Shown: piece after piece, positions 16,887 to 24,925 of the stretch | Numbering within the stretch: the stretch's first letter is position 1 | Layout of the letters: each line of letters begins with the position of its first letter | Source: Microbacterium sp. Root553 | GTDB lineage: Bacteria > Actinomycetota > Actinomycetes > Actinomycetales > Microbacteriaceae | Direction: 5' to 3' | Assembly (NCBI RefSeq): GCF_001426995.1 | Contig: NZ_LMFY01000001.1 | Location: forward strand, 556,961 to 620,960 | DNA: 64,000 nucleotides | Position numbers and translations under genes: made by a program | The notes under the pieces: model-generated | What the model was told of the DNA's origin: nothing | The model's database searches: none | Seen by the model: the letters and a program-made list of their open reading frames with translations, nothing else

Positions 16887-16909
16887 CCTTGGGCTGTGAA
16901 AGCCCAAGG
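16887..16909 (-). promoter_or_regulatory. Hairpin in the desaturase 5' leader
   Basis: CCTTGGGCT and its exact complement separated by 5 nt, a few bases upstream of the AGGAG site at 16870-16874. It lies between the likely -10 (TAGCCT, 16934-16939) and the coding region, so it would be transcribed. It could be an operator for the response regulator or a temperature-sensitive RNA stem. Confidence 0.45.
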
Positions 16910-16933
16910 CGGATCGCCCAACGCTTACCTCAG

Positions 16934-16939
16934 GCTAGC
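16934..16939 (-). promoter_or_regulatory. -10 candidate (TAGCCT) for the desaturase
   Basis: TAGCCT on the minus strand. It would give a leader of roughly 60 nt containing the hairpin and the ribosome-binding site. Confidence 0.4.
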
Positions 16940-17030
16940 CCGCACCCCATGCGCCTTGGGGAATACTTCGGCATCCCCGGAATATTCACAGAACCCGGAG
17001 GGGAACCGGTCAGGTTCGCCCGTTCCAGGC

Positions 17031-17327
17031 TCAGGCGCGGGCGCGGCGCGGACGGCGCCGGAGGGCGCGAGGAAGCGACACGGTGAAACTCCACGGGCGG
17101 ACTTCGACGGGGATCTGCCCATCGAGAGCATCGCGCGCGTCATCGAGCGACACGAACGAGCCGAGGTCGATGCCGCGGTTGTCGCGAGCGAGGTACGCGG
17201 TGCCGTCGAACTCGACGAAGCCGGCGAACTCACCGGCGCGGGTCGCGACGTGGACGTCGGTGTCGGCCTGCTTCCAGGTCAAGGGATCGGAGGGCGGAAA
17301 GGTGGTCATGGTCATGCTGGTACTCAT
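17031..17327 (-). CDS. Small hypothetical protein, paralogue of the BLUF partner
   Basis: About 98 residues; family not recognised. The core (TWKQADTDVHVATRAGEFAGFVEFDG, then SFVSLDDARDALDG) shares its order of short strands and a C-terminal helix with the 84-residue protein at 6274-6528. The C-terminus is extremely basic (RALRRRPRRARA), as in proteins that bind nucleic acid or acidic membranes. Start uncertain: in-frame ATGs at 17363, 17327 and 17309 are possible and none has a clear ribosome-binding site. The 234 bp downstream (17328-17561 on the plus strand) shows nothing recognisable. Confidence 0.55.
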   Translation of the reverse strand: MSTSMTMTTFPPSDPLTWKQADTDVHVATRAGEFAGFVEFDGTAYLARDNRGIDLGSFVSLDDARDALDGQIPVEVRPWSFTVSLPRALRRRPRRARA

Positions 17328-17561
17328 TGCTGTGCGGCGGGCGCGCGATGTCGCGACCCGCAAGATGTGAGATCGTGGGCGGATGCCGAGCGCATCGATG
17401 CGCGTGGTCCGTGATGGCCCTGATCAGTGGCTGCGCGGTGGCCGAGAGGGCGGCCAGAACACACGAAGCTCGTCAAGCCTAGCAGAGTCGACATCCGGCC
17501 GCGACGGCGCAGTCCTCGGGAGCCGGGCGATGAGGATCGCGACCCCGTGCGAGCAGTGCGA

Positions 17562-18560
17562 TCAACCGGTCGGCGGCGTGCCGCCGCCTGGACCTCCGCC
17601 GCCGCCGGGCCCGCCGTCGCCGCCAGAGGGGGCGGAGCCTGCGGTCGGAGTGGTCGTGGTGTCGAGGCCGACCACGAGGGTCGTCGCGTAACCGCGGGTC
17701 ACGTCCCCTGTGATGGTGGGCAGCTGGATGGCGGCGGAGTCGTCGCCGAAGACGTTGTCGCCGGCGAGGCTCGTCTGCGACAGGTTCCGCGAGGAGCCGT
17801 CGTAGCGGGAGTCCGCATACACGGCACTGCAGGCGTCTTCCGGCAGGGCCAGCTGCGAGGTCGCGATCGCGGAGGTCGAGTCGCTGATCGAATCGACATC
17901 CGGATAGACCTCGAAATGGATGTGCGGCCACCGGCCGGAGTAGCACCCGGGGAAGATCGACATGAACGAGACCTTCCCCTCGGCGTCCGCGACCTGCACA
18001 CCGCGCAGGTAGGTGACGTCCTCCAGGCCGGAGGAGTACATCGAGTACTCCCCCTGGGCGGTGCAGTGCCAGGCGTAGACGGCCACGCCCGCGAACGGCA
18101 CCCCGCCGTTCGCCAGATCGAGCACCTGGAACTCGAAGGTGAGCGGGATGCCCTCGGCCGTGGCCGAGCCGTCGATCGAGGTCGTGATGTCCTGACGCAC
18201 GATGCCCGACTCCTCGAGCACGTCCGGGCCGTTGGACCCGTCACCCGGGTAAGGGCCGGCGGTCTCGTCGGGGATCTCTCCCGCCGCGGTCGCGGTGCCG
18301 GTCGGTGTGCCTGCGTCGGTGCTCGCCGTCGGGTCGCTGCTGCTGGTGCTCGATGTGCCGGTCGCGATGGGGGCGCAGGCGGCCAGGACGAATGCTCCGA
18401 CGCCGAGACCGGCGAGACCGAGCACTCCGCGGCGGGTCACGAGGGTGCGGATGTCGAAGGCGGCGCCCTGATCGACGACCTCCTCATCCGCCCGGTCGAG
18501 CAGGCGCCCTTCATAGGTGGGGCCCTCAGGGGTCTGGACGGGTTCGGGGATGCGGCTCAT
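17562..18560 (-). CDS. Tat-exported intradiol ring-cleavage dioxygenase-like lipoprotein
   Basis: 332 residues. Residues 1-40 are cytoplasmic. They are followed by a twin-arginine signal (TRRGVLGLAGLG) and a lipobox (LAAC, about residues 58-61), then a Ser/Thr-rich linker. The catalytic part resembles the intradiol dioxygenase family (catechol/protocatechuate dioxygenases): AVYAWHC and the iron-ligand block YSGRWPHIHFEVY with two His. The tail is Gly/Pro-rich. Family members of this exported type occur widely in actinobacteria and have no proven substrate. Export by Tat fits a folded iron enzyme. The ATG follows GAGGAG. Confidence 0.88.
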   Translation of the reverse strand: MSRIPEPVQTPEGPTYEGRLLDRADEEVVDQGAAFDIRTLVTRRGVLGLAGLGVGAFVLAACAPIATGTSSTSSSDPTASTDAGTPTGTATAAGEIPDETAGPYPGDGSNGPDVLEESGIVRQDITTSIDGSATAEGIPLTFEFQVLDLANGGVPFAGVAVYAWHCTAQGEYSMYSSGLEDVTYLRGVQVADAEGKVSFMSIFPGCYSGRWPHIHFEVYPDVDSISDSTSAIATSQLALPEDACSAVYADSRYDGSSRNLSQTSLAGDNVFGDDSAAIQLPTITGDVTRGYATTLVVGLDTTTTPTAGSAPSGGDGGPGGGGGPGGGTPPTG

Positions 18561-18650
18561 GATCGTGCTCCTCTCGAGGAGTTCGGGATGTCGATGTACC
18601 CACGGTCACGGAGGAGGCGATCAGGAGCCCATGCGTCGTCTATGCGAAAG

Positions 18651-19820
18651 CTATGGACTCTTGTCGACGGGTGGATGCAGCACGAGCACCGCGACGATCG
18701 CGACGAGCACCAGCGCGGTGATCGCCACCGGGATCGGCAGGACCGGATCGAGGAGCACGACCAGCGCGCCGAGCGGGACCACGGTGTTGACCAGGCGGTC
18801 GGCGTTGGCGCGGATGGCGACGACCCAGATGCCGAGCAGGAACACGGCGATCGGGATCGTGACGGTGAAGGATGCCGCGATCTCCGACAGGTGACTCTCG
18901 CCGGTGAGGACGTCGAGCTCGACCTCGATCCCTGCGGAGAACGCCGCAGCAGCCCCGAACACGACATAGTGCGTGTATCCGTACCGGAGCGAGCTGGCGA
19001 AGCCGGTGATCGCGCGGTGATGCGGCGCCCAGAAGTAGATCCACCACAGCGACGCCGTGACCACCAGCGTCAGCACGGAGATGGAGATGAGGGGCACGAG
19101 GGATTCCAGCTCGTGGCTGGCGTCGATGATGGCGTTCGCCGAGGCCAGCAGGCTCTCGCCGAGCACGATCAGCGTGAACAGCCCGTAGCGCTCGGTGATG
19201 TGATGCGGATGCCACGGCGTCTGCCTGCGGTACTCGGCGAACACGGGCACGCTGACCTCGATCAGAGCGAACGTCACGAAGGCGATCAGTTGGAGCGCTC
19301 CCGACGGGATCAGGAGGAAGAGCACCCAGAGCACCTGCACCGCCGCGATGCCGGCCGCGTAGCGTCTCGTCGCCGCGCGGAGCTCACCTGCGCCGCGAGA
19401 GGCACGCAGCCACTGCGCGACCATCGCGATGCGCATCACGATGTAGCCGATCACCGGCATGGTGAAGTCGCCGCGCTCGAACGCCGCAGGGATCCCCGCC
19501 GCGAAGGCGAGCACACCGCCCATCTGGACGATCGTCGTGAGCCGATAGAGCCAGTCGTCGGTGTCGAACGACGTGGCGAACCAGGTGAAGTTCATCCACG
19601 CCCACCACACCGCGAAGAAGACCATCGCGTACGAGGTGATGCCGTGCACGAAATCGCCGTGGCTGAGAGCGTGGTGCAGCTCGGCCGAGGCGATGCTGAC
19701 GGCGACGACGAAGACGAGATCGAAGAACAGCTCGAGCGAGCTGGCGGTGCGATGCGGCTGCGCAGGGTCGCGGGGCAGCATGCGCTGCAGCCGGAATCGC
19801 GGCACGGAGGTGGTGGTCAC
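18651..19820 (-). CDS. Low-temperature requirement protein A (LtrA) family
   Basis: 389 residues, about ten transmembrane helices. The N-terminal LELFFDLVFVVAVSIASAELHHAL and the internal HPHHITERYGLFTLIVLGESLLA are diagnostic of LtrA (first described in Listeria as needed for growth at low temperature). Molecular function is unknown. It starts with GTG 6 nt after TACTCT (19827-19832), so it is probably leaderless. It is divergent from the exopolysaccharide locus. Confidence 0.9.
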   Translation of the reverse strand: MTTTSVPRFRLQRMLPRDPAQPHRTASSLELFFDLVFVVAVSIASAELHHALSHGDFVHGITSYAMVFFAVWWAWMNFTWFATSFDTDDWLYRLTTIVQMGGVLAFAAGIPAAFERGDFTMPVIGYIVMRIAMVAQWLRASRGAGELRAATRRYAAGIAAVQVLWVLFLLIPSGALQLIAFVTFALIEVSVPVFAEYRRQTPWHPHHITERYGLFTLIVLGESLLASANAIIDASHELESLVPLISISVLTLVVTASLWWIYFWAPHHRAITGFASSLRYGYTHYVVFGAAAAFSAGIEVELDVLTGESHLSEIAASFTVTIPIAVFLLGIWVVAIRANADRLVNTVVPLGALVVLLDPVLPIPVAITALVLVAIVAVLVLHPPVDKSP

Positions 19821-19826
19821 GCGGTC

Positions 19827-19832
19827 AGAGTA
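19827..19832 (-). promoter_or_regulatory. -10 box (TACTCT) for leaderless ltrA-like gene
   Basis: TACTCT on the minus strand, 6 nt upstream of the GTG start at 19820. Confidence 0.55.
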
Positions 19833-19894
19833 CCGGCGTCACGCGACCCCTCGGAATGACTATCGGAATCTTGGTTCGTCCACTCGCCGGAATT

Positions 19895-19915
19895 ACCTTC
19901 CGTTGAACGGAAGGT
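19895..19915. promoter_or_regulatory. Operator palindrome over the exopolysaccharide promoter
   Basis: ACCTTCCGTT-G-AACGGAAGGT is a perfect 10+10 inverted repeat around one base. It covers the -35/spacer position of the TACAGT -10 at 19921-19926. This is the classic position for a dimeric repressor. The 313-bp region 19821-20133 also holds the ltrA promoter and the structured leader described next. Confidence 0.65.
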
Positions 19916-19920
19916 TCCGC

Positions 19921-19926
19921 TACAGT
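19921..19926 (+). promoter_or_regulatory. -10 box (TACAGT) of the exopolysaccharide operon
   Basis: TACAGT with TTCCGT 17 bp upstream. Transcription would begin near 19933, giving a leader of about 200 nt before the sugar-transferase ATG. Confidence 0.5.
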
Positions 19927-19942
19927 GAACGATGTCTGCAGT

Positions 19943-20112
19943 TCCTGCTGCCAGAACCACCGTGTGGGACGGTGTGGGCAACCCGTGATGTGGGATCACG
20001 AGTGCAGCAGGACCCGAGGGGTCGGGTATGCGGACGATGCCATGGACGTGGGGTCCGTGGTCTGGGGAAAATCTGGGGATGATATGGCGCACTGGGGAAT
20101 TCTGCGTACATT
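19943..20112 (+). ncRNA. Candidate structured cis-regulatory leader RNA
   Basis: Between the promoter and the sugar-transferase gene the strand folds into regular elements. A 9-bp stem (TCCTGCTGC at 19943-19951 with GCAGCAGGA at 20004-20012) encloses two hairpins: CACCGT-GTGGG-ACGGTG (19958-19974) and CGTGAT-GTGGG-ATCACG (19984-20000). It is followed by ACCCGA-GGGG-TCGGGT (20012-20027) and an 8-bp hairpin with loop GTGGG (20040-20060, one G-T pair). Then come three copies of CTGGGGA (20062, 20073, 20092), the last in an 11-nt loop. Every loop is GGGG or GTGGG although the stems differ. Matching hairpins occur in other leaders of this locus. No known riboswitch class recognised. Confidence 0.6.
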
Positions 20113-20133
20113 CGTGACGCGCGAGGCACGAGC

Positions 20134-21666
20134 ATGACCTCCGTCGAGGATGCGCTGAGCATCACTCGCACGGGTTCGGTCTTCACACCGGTCGCGGCAC
20201 CGCGGGCGACGAAGTCGATCATGCAGACCGTCGTCACGCCACGCGTGTCGGCCACGCTCGAGCGACGTCGACAGTGGGAGCGCCGGTACCGGCTGCGACT
20301 GCGCATCACGGATGCGAGCGTCATCCTGGTCGCCATGGGAGCCACCGCGGCCGTGCAGCTGCTGACCGGCGTCGTGGGGGAAGAGGCCCTGCGCAACGGT
20401 CTGCTGCTGTCGCTGGCGTGGTTCGTCACGCTGTCCGCACTGGGCACCAGGGCGGGCACGATCCTCGGATCGGGTGCGACCGAGTACCGTCGCGTCGCGC
20501 ACGCCGCAGGCCTGGCCTTCGGCATCATCGCGATCCTCGGCGTCCTCCTGGAGTGGGAAGGACTGCAGCCGCTGTTCTTCGTCGCCCTCCCGGTGGGCAC
20601 TCTGGGACTGCTGTTCGGACGGTGGAGCTGGCGTCGCTGGCTGCAGCACCGCCGTCTGCGCGGCGAGTACGCGTCGAGGACTCTGGTCGTCGGCGCGACG
20701 GACGATGTCGAGTACGTGATCAACTCTCTCCAGAAGGGTGGAGAGAACGGGTACAACGTCGTGGGGACGACGCTGTTCGATCGCGAAGCCGGCACGTTGA
20801 CGCTCGGGGAGAGCACCTACCCGAGCGTGGGCAACCTGAACACCGTCGCTGGGGCGGCGGTGGAACTCGGGGCGGACACCATCATCGTGGCGAGCCGCCC
20901 CGAGGGGGACCCCGAATTCGTCAAGCATCTGAGCTGGCAGCTCGAGGGCACCGCTGCGGAGCTCGTGCTCTCCAGCCGCCTGACCGACGTCGCGGGACCG
21001 CGTGTCTCGCTGCGTCAGGTCGACGGACTGCCGCTCATCCAGGTGAAGATCCCGACGTACGAGGGTGGCGTGCACGTGCTCAAGCGTGCGCTCGACATCA
21101 TCGTCGCCGCTGTCGCGCTGATCCCGATCGCGCTGATCACCCCCGTGCTCGCCGTGCTCGTGAAGCTCGACTCGCCGGGTCCCCTGTTCTTTTCGCAGGA
21201 GCGCGTGGGGCGCGACGGCCGGACGTTCAGGATCATGAAGTTCCGCTCGATGAAGACCGACGCCGAGCAGCAGCTCACTGCACTGAAGGAGCAGAACCAG
21301 GGCGCCGGGCTGCTGTTCAAGATGAAGGACGACCCTCGCGTGACCCGCGTCGGCCGGATCCTGCGCAAGCTGTCGCTCGACGAGCTGCCGCAGTTCTGGA
21401 ACGTCCTCATCGGCGACATGAGCGTCGTCGGCCCGCGGCCTCCGCTGCCTTCGGAGGTCACCTCGTACGACGGCACCGTCTTCCGCCGCCTGTACATCAA
21501 GCCGGGCATCACCGGACTGTGGCAGGTCTCCGGCCGCAGCGACCTGTCGTGGGATGAGAGCGTCCGCCTCGACCTGCGCTATGTCGAGAACTGGTCGGTC
21601 ATGAACGACCTCCAGATCATGTGGCGCACGGCCAAGGTCATGGTGCAGCCCAGCGGGGCATACTAG
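20134..21666 (+). CDS. Exopolysaccharide priming polyprenyl-phosphate sugar phosphotransferase
   Basis: 510 residues. The N-terminal half has about five transmembrane helices and a Rossmann-like region (VVGATDDVEYVINSL). The C-terminal third is the bacterial sugar transferase domain of the WbaP/CpsE/UndPPT family: KRALDIIVAAVAL, FFSQERVGRDGRTFRIMKFRSM, LRKLSLDELPQFWNVL and GDMSVVGPRPPLPSEV. It transfers the first sugar-1-phosphate from a nucleotide sugar to undecaprenyl phosphate on the inner face of the membrane. As first gene of the locus, behind an operator palindrome and the structured leader, it is the natural control point for the whole pathway. Confidence 0.95.
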   Translation: MTSVEDALSITRTGSVFTPVAAPRATKSIMQTVVTPRVSATLERRRQWERRYRLRLRITDASVILVAMGATAAVQLLTGVVGEEALRNGLLLSLAWFVTLSALGTRAGTILGSGATEYRRVAHAAGLAFGIIAILGVLLEWEGLQPLFFVALPVGTLGLLFGRWSWRRWLQHRRLRGEYASRTLVVGATDDVEYVINSLQKGGENGYNVVGTTLFDREAGTLTLGESTYPSVGNLNTVAGAAVELGADTIIVASRPEGDPEFVKHLSWQLEGTAAELVLSSRLTDVAGPRVSLRQVDGLPLIQVKIPTYEGGVHVLKRALDIIVAAVALIPIALITPVLAVLVKLDSPGPLFFSQERVGRDGRTFRIMKFRSMKTDAEQQLTALKEQNQGAGLLFKMKDDPRVTRVGRILRKLSLDELPQFWNVLIGDMSVVGPRPPLPSEVTSYDGTVFRRLYIKPGITGLWQVSGRSDLSWDESVRLDLRYVENWSVMNDLQIMWRTAKVMVQPSGAY

Positions 21667-21688
21667 TCACAGAATGCTGTGGGTCCGA

Positions 21689-21705
21689 TTCGCCGGGGAG
21701 GCGGA
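21689..21705 (+). promoter_or_regulatory. GGGGA-loop hairpin before the DUF1972 glycosyltransferase
   Basis: TTCGCC-GGGGA-GGCGGA, a 6-bp stem with one T-G pair. It lies in the 96-bp spacer after the sugar-transferase gene. A second hairpin, CACAG-AATG-CTGTG, is at 21668-21681. The first resembles the G-loop hairpins of the other leaders in this locus. Confidence 0.45.
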
Positions 21706-21762
21706 GGAGACCGCGACGCAGCGAAGGGATGCGCGAGCATCCGCAATGAGGGGAAAATCAAC

Positions 21763-22911
21763 GTGCCATCAACCGTGCGGATCCTGGGCACCCACGGCGT
21801 GCCCGCCGCCTACGGCGGATTCGAGACCGCGGCCGAGAACGTCGGCCTCTACCTGCGCGATCAGGGTTGGAACGTCATCGTCTACTGTCAGATCCCCGGC
21901 GAGGGGCCGACGACCGTCGACGACTGGAACGGCCTGCAGCGGGTGCTGATCCATGAGCCCCGGGAGGGCTGGAAGGGCACGTCTGCCTTCGACCTCACCT
22001 CGATCCGCCACGCGATGCGCGAGCACGTCGACGGCGACGTCTGGCTCACCTTCGGCTACAACACCGGCGTGTTCGACATCGTGCCACGGCTCCGCCGCAT
22101 CCCGAACGTCATCAACATGGACGGCATGGAGTGGACGCGAAAGCGCTGGGGGATCCTCAAGCAGGGCATCCTGCTCGCCAATGAGCGCCTCGCCGGCCTC
22201 GTCGGCGACGTGCTGATCGCCGACCATCCCGTCATCGCGACCTATCTGCGCCGTCACTTCGGCCGCCGCCGCGTGCAGACGATCACCTACGGCGCCCATG
22301 AGGTCGTCGATGCACCGACCGCCGCCGTCGAGGAACTGGGCCTGACCCCCGACCGATACGGGATGGTCGTGTGCAGGCCGATCCCCGAGAACTCGGTGCT
22401 CGAGATCGTCCGGGCATGGTCCTCCGCACGACGCGGCATGCCGCTGGTGATCGTCGGGCCGTACGGCGATGACGACCCGTACCACGTGGCCGTGCGCGAA
22501 GCCGCCTCCGACGAGGTGCTGTTCCCCGGGGCGATCTTCGACGCCGAGCGCCTGCAGTCGCTGCGTTTCCACTCCGCCCTGTACCTGCACGGGCACACGG
22601 TCGGCGGCACGAATCCCTCGCTCGTCGAGGCGATGGCCGCCGGGAACCCCGTGGTCGCTCACGACAACCCGTACAACACCTGGGTCGCCGGCGAGGACAA
22701 CGCCTACTTCCGCGGAGCCGACGATCTCGCCGGCCTGCTCGACGAGCTGCTCTCCGACGAGGACAGACGACGTCGCATGGGAGCCGCGAGCCGCGATCGG
22801 TTCCGCGCCGAATTCACCTGGGCCAAGATCGGCTCGGAGTACGAGCATTCACTCCGCACCGCGCTCGCGCGGCGCGGACATGCACAGCAGCAGACAGGGG
22901 TACACGCATGA
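21763..22911 (+). CDS. DUF1972-family glycosyltransferase (rhamnosyltransferase-like)
   Basis: 382 residues starting at GTG 21763, 10-12 nt after GAGGGG. The opening VRILGTHGVPAAYGGFETAAE is the signature of the DUF1972 N-terminal domain. The second half is a GT4-like Rossmann domain with the donor-site region GGTNPSLVEAMAAGNPVVAHD. These enzymes act on undecaprenyl-linked intermediates and usually add rhamnose or galactose as the second sugar. It overlaps the following oxidoreductase by four bases (ATGA). Confidence 0.9.
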   Translation: MPSTVRILGTHGVPAAYGGFETAAENVGLYLRDQGWNVIVYCQIPGEGPTTVDDWNGLQRVLIHEPREGWKGTSAFDLTSIRHAMREHVDGDVWLTFGYNTGVFDIVPRLRRIPNVINMDGMEWTRKRWGILKQGILLANERLAGLVGDVLIADHPVIATYLRRHFGRRRVQTITYGAHEVVDAPTAAVEELGLTPDRYGMVVCRPIPENSVLEIVRAWSSARRGMPLVIVGPYGDDDPYHVAVREAASDEVLFPGAIFDAERLQSLRFHSALYLHGHTVGGTNPSLVEAMAAGNPVVAHDNPYNTWVAGEDNAYFRGADDLAGLLDELLSDEDRRRRMGAASRDRFRAEFTWAKIGSEYEHSLRTALARRGHAQQQTGVHA

Positions 22912-24023
22912 TCGATGTCGCAGTGGTCGGACTCGGGAAGATGGGGTTGTCTCATCTGTCGATGATCAAGGCGCACCCCGACGTGAATCTGGTGGGGGTG
23001 TGCGACGCGACGGGATACCTGCTCGACATCCTGGCGAAGTACACCGGGGTGAAGACCTACAAGGATCTCGACAAGATGCTCGACGAGGCGCGCCCGCAGG
23101 CCGTCATCATCGCGACCCCGACGCACCTGCACGCCGGGATGATCCGCAACGCGCTGCAGCGCGGCATCCACGTGTTCTGCGAGAAGCCGCTCGTGATCGA
23201 TCCCGCCGACAGCATCGAGCTCTCCGCCCTCGCCGAGCAGAAGGGCCTGGTCACCCAGGTCGGGTACCACAACCGCTTCGTCGGGGCGTTCATGGAGGTC
23301 AAGCGTCTGCTCGACCTCGACGCGATCGGAACCGTGAACACGGCACTCGCCGAGGCCTACGGCCCCGTCGTCCTCAAGCCGGCCGGGCGCACCTGGCGCA
23401 GCGAGCGGGCGACGGGCGGCGGCTGCCTCTACGACTATGCCGCGCACCCCCTCAACCTGCTCACCTGGTACCTCGGGACACCGGAGTCGGTCAGCGGAAG
23501 CCAGCTCACCAGCATCTTCTCGGCCCAGATCGACGACGCGGTCGCGAGCACACTGCACTACGCCGACGGCACCGCGCAGATCATCTCGAACTGGTCCGAC
23601 GAGTCGCAGCGCAAGATGACGACCAAGATCACGCTGTGGGGCACGAACGGGCGCATCTACGCCGACCGCCAGGAGATCCACGTCTACCTGCGCGACACCG
23701 CCACGATCCCCGAGGGATACCGGGCCGGCTGGAACGTCCGGTACACCACCGACCTCACCGAGGCCCCGTGGTTCTACCTGCGCGGCGAGGAGTACAGCGC
23801 GCAGCTGGACGCCTTCGTGCAGCGCGCTCAGGCCGGCTCGTCTGCCGGCACCAACGACTTCGCCTCCGCGGCGGTCACCGACCGGGTGATCTCCATGATC
23901 AGCGAGGACGCGGTGCGCGAGGACTCGCGGCTCACCGCCGAGGCAGCATCCGATCTCGCCGTCCAGGCGGCACCGAAGGGGCGCATCGCGGCAGCACTGA
24001 CCGCCCTGCGCGGAGGGAAATGA
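22908..24023 (+). CDS. Gfo/Idh/MocA-family NAD(P)-dependent oxidoreductase
   Basis: 371 residues. The N-terminal Rossmann fold has VAVVGLGKMGLSHLSMI, and the family motif CEKPLVIDP with the catalytic Lys follows at about residues 95-103. The C-terminal alpha/beta domain contains GYHNRFVGAFMEVK and a conserved YAAHPLNL stretch with the catalytic His. It probably oxidises or epimerises a nucleotide sugar used for the polysaccharide. It is translationally coupled to both neighbours (ATGA overlap upstream; short overlap or near overlap downstream). Confidence 0.92.
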   Translation: MIDVAVVGLGKMGLSHLSMIKAHPDVNLVGVCDATGYLLDILAKYTGVKTYKDLDKMLDEARPQAVIIATPTHLHAGMIRNALQRGIHVFCEKPLVIDPADSIELSALAEQKGLVTQVGYHNRFVGAFMEVKRLLDLDAIGTVNTALAEAYGPVVLKPAGRTWRSERATGGGCLYDYAAHPLNLLTWYLGTPESVSGSQLTSIFSAQIDDAVASTLHYADGTAQIISNWSDESQRKMTTKITLWGTNGRIYADRQEIHVYLRDTATIPEGYRAGWNVRYTTDLTEAPWFYLRGEEYSAQLDAFVQRAQAGSSAGTNDFASAAVTDRVISMISEDAVREDSRLTAEAASDLAVQAAPKGRIAAALTALRGGK

Positions 24024-24025
24024 CC

Positions 24026-24925
24026 ATGACGACATCCACCCGCACCATGGACCGACTGCTGTTCGGAGACAACCAGTTCTTCGGCGTGAACCACATGTCC
24101 GAAGAGAAGGCGCGCGCCCAGCAGATGCGCTTCCAGGACACCGACGCGATCATGAGCGTGCTCGACGCGGCGTACGACGAGGGCGTGCACACCTTCATGT
24201 GCACGACCCACGACCGGATCGCCGAGGTCACCGACCACGTCCGCACCCAGCCGGAGCGCTACGCGGACATGACGTTCTTCCCGTGCATGCCCTACGCGCA
24301 CAAATACGCGAATGCGGTGACGGAGGACGGCTTCCTCGGCGCCGTCCGCAAGTTCCTCCCCGAGGAGGGACTGCTCGACAGCATCGCCCGCGGCACCTCC
24401 TCGCTCGCCCGCAAGGACATCGAGGGCATCACGACGCTGCTGATCGACGCCGAGATGAAGATGTTCGAGGGCCTGTCGACACCCGTCATCTGGCTGCAGA
24501 ACGTCGTCGTCGACCTGCTCTCCGGACTCGGCTTCACCGACGCGTTCCGGATCTTCGCCGACCACGTGCGCAAGCGCTACAACGCGGAGCCCGGTTTCAT
24601 CACGATGAATCTGCCCCGCCTGCTCGACGACCTCGACAAGGCCGGCGTCGAGAACCCGATCGTGTGCTCGAACATCAACAAGCTCGGATTCCGCATGTCC
24701 GGCGGCGTCGACGCCTACCGTGACGCGATGGAGAAGCGCCCGTTCCGCGCGGTCGCGATGTCGGTGTACGCGAGCGGTGCGATCCCGCCGCGCGAGGCCA
24801 TCGAATGGGTGACCTCGCTGCCGAACCTCGAGTCGATCGTGTTCGGCGCCTCCAGCCGCGCGAACATCGCCTCCACGGTGAGCCTGGTCGAGGAGTTCTG
24901 GCCGCAGGCGGGCGCGCGGGCGTGA
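24026..24925 (+). CDS. Unrecognised EPS-locus protein, probable TIM barrel
   Basis: 299 residues. It opens with DRLLFGDNQFFGVNHMSEEKARA, continues with alternating strand/helix units, then NPIVCSNINKLGFRMSGG, and ends with SLPNLESIVFGASSRANIASTV, an order that recalls aldo/keto reductase-like or phosphate-binding TIM barrels. I cannot name the family. It has no signal peptide or transmembrane segment, so it is cytoplasmic. Its place between a Gfo/Idh oxidoreductase and a glycosyltransferase, with overlapping genes, suggests it makes a modified sugar precursor. ATG 24026 has ideal spacing from GGAGGG (24012-24017); ATG 24020 is an alternative. Confidence 0.7.
   Translation: MTTSTRTMDRLLFGDNQFFGVNHMSEEKARAQQMRFQDTDAIMSVLDAAYDEGVHTFMCTTHDRIAEVTDHVRTQPERYADMTFFPCMPYAHKYANAVTEDGFLGAVRKFLPEEGLLDSIARGTSSLARKDIEGITTLLIDAEMKMFEGLSTPVIWLQNVVVDLLSGLGFTDAFRIFADHVRKRYNAEPGFITMNLPRLLDDLDKAGVENPIVCSNINKLGFRMSGGVDAYRDAMEKRPFRAVAMSVYASGAIPPREAIEWVTSLPNLESIVFGASSRANIASTVSLVEEFWPQAGARA

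Noticed and set aside
19943..20060. Canonical CsrA/RsmE target array
   Set aside because: The loops are GTGGG or GGGG; the A-N-G-G-A hexaloop core is not formed, although a related binding protein is not excluded.
19943..20112. Known riboswitch (c-di-GMP, cobalamin, ykkC) in the EPS leader
   Set aside because: No conserved cores of these classes are visible in the leader.
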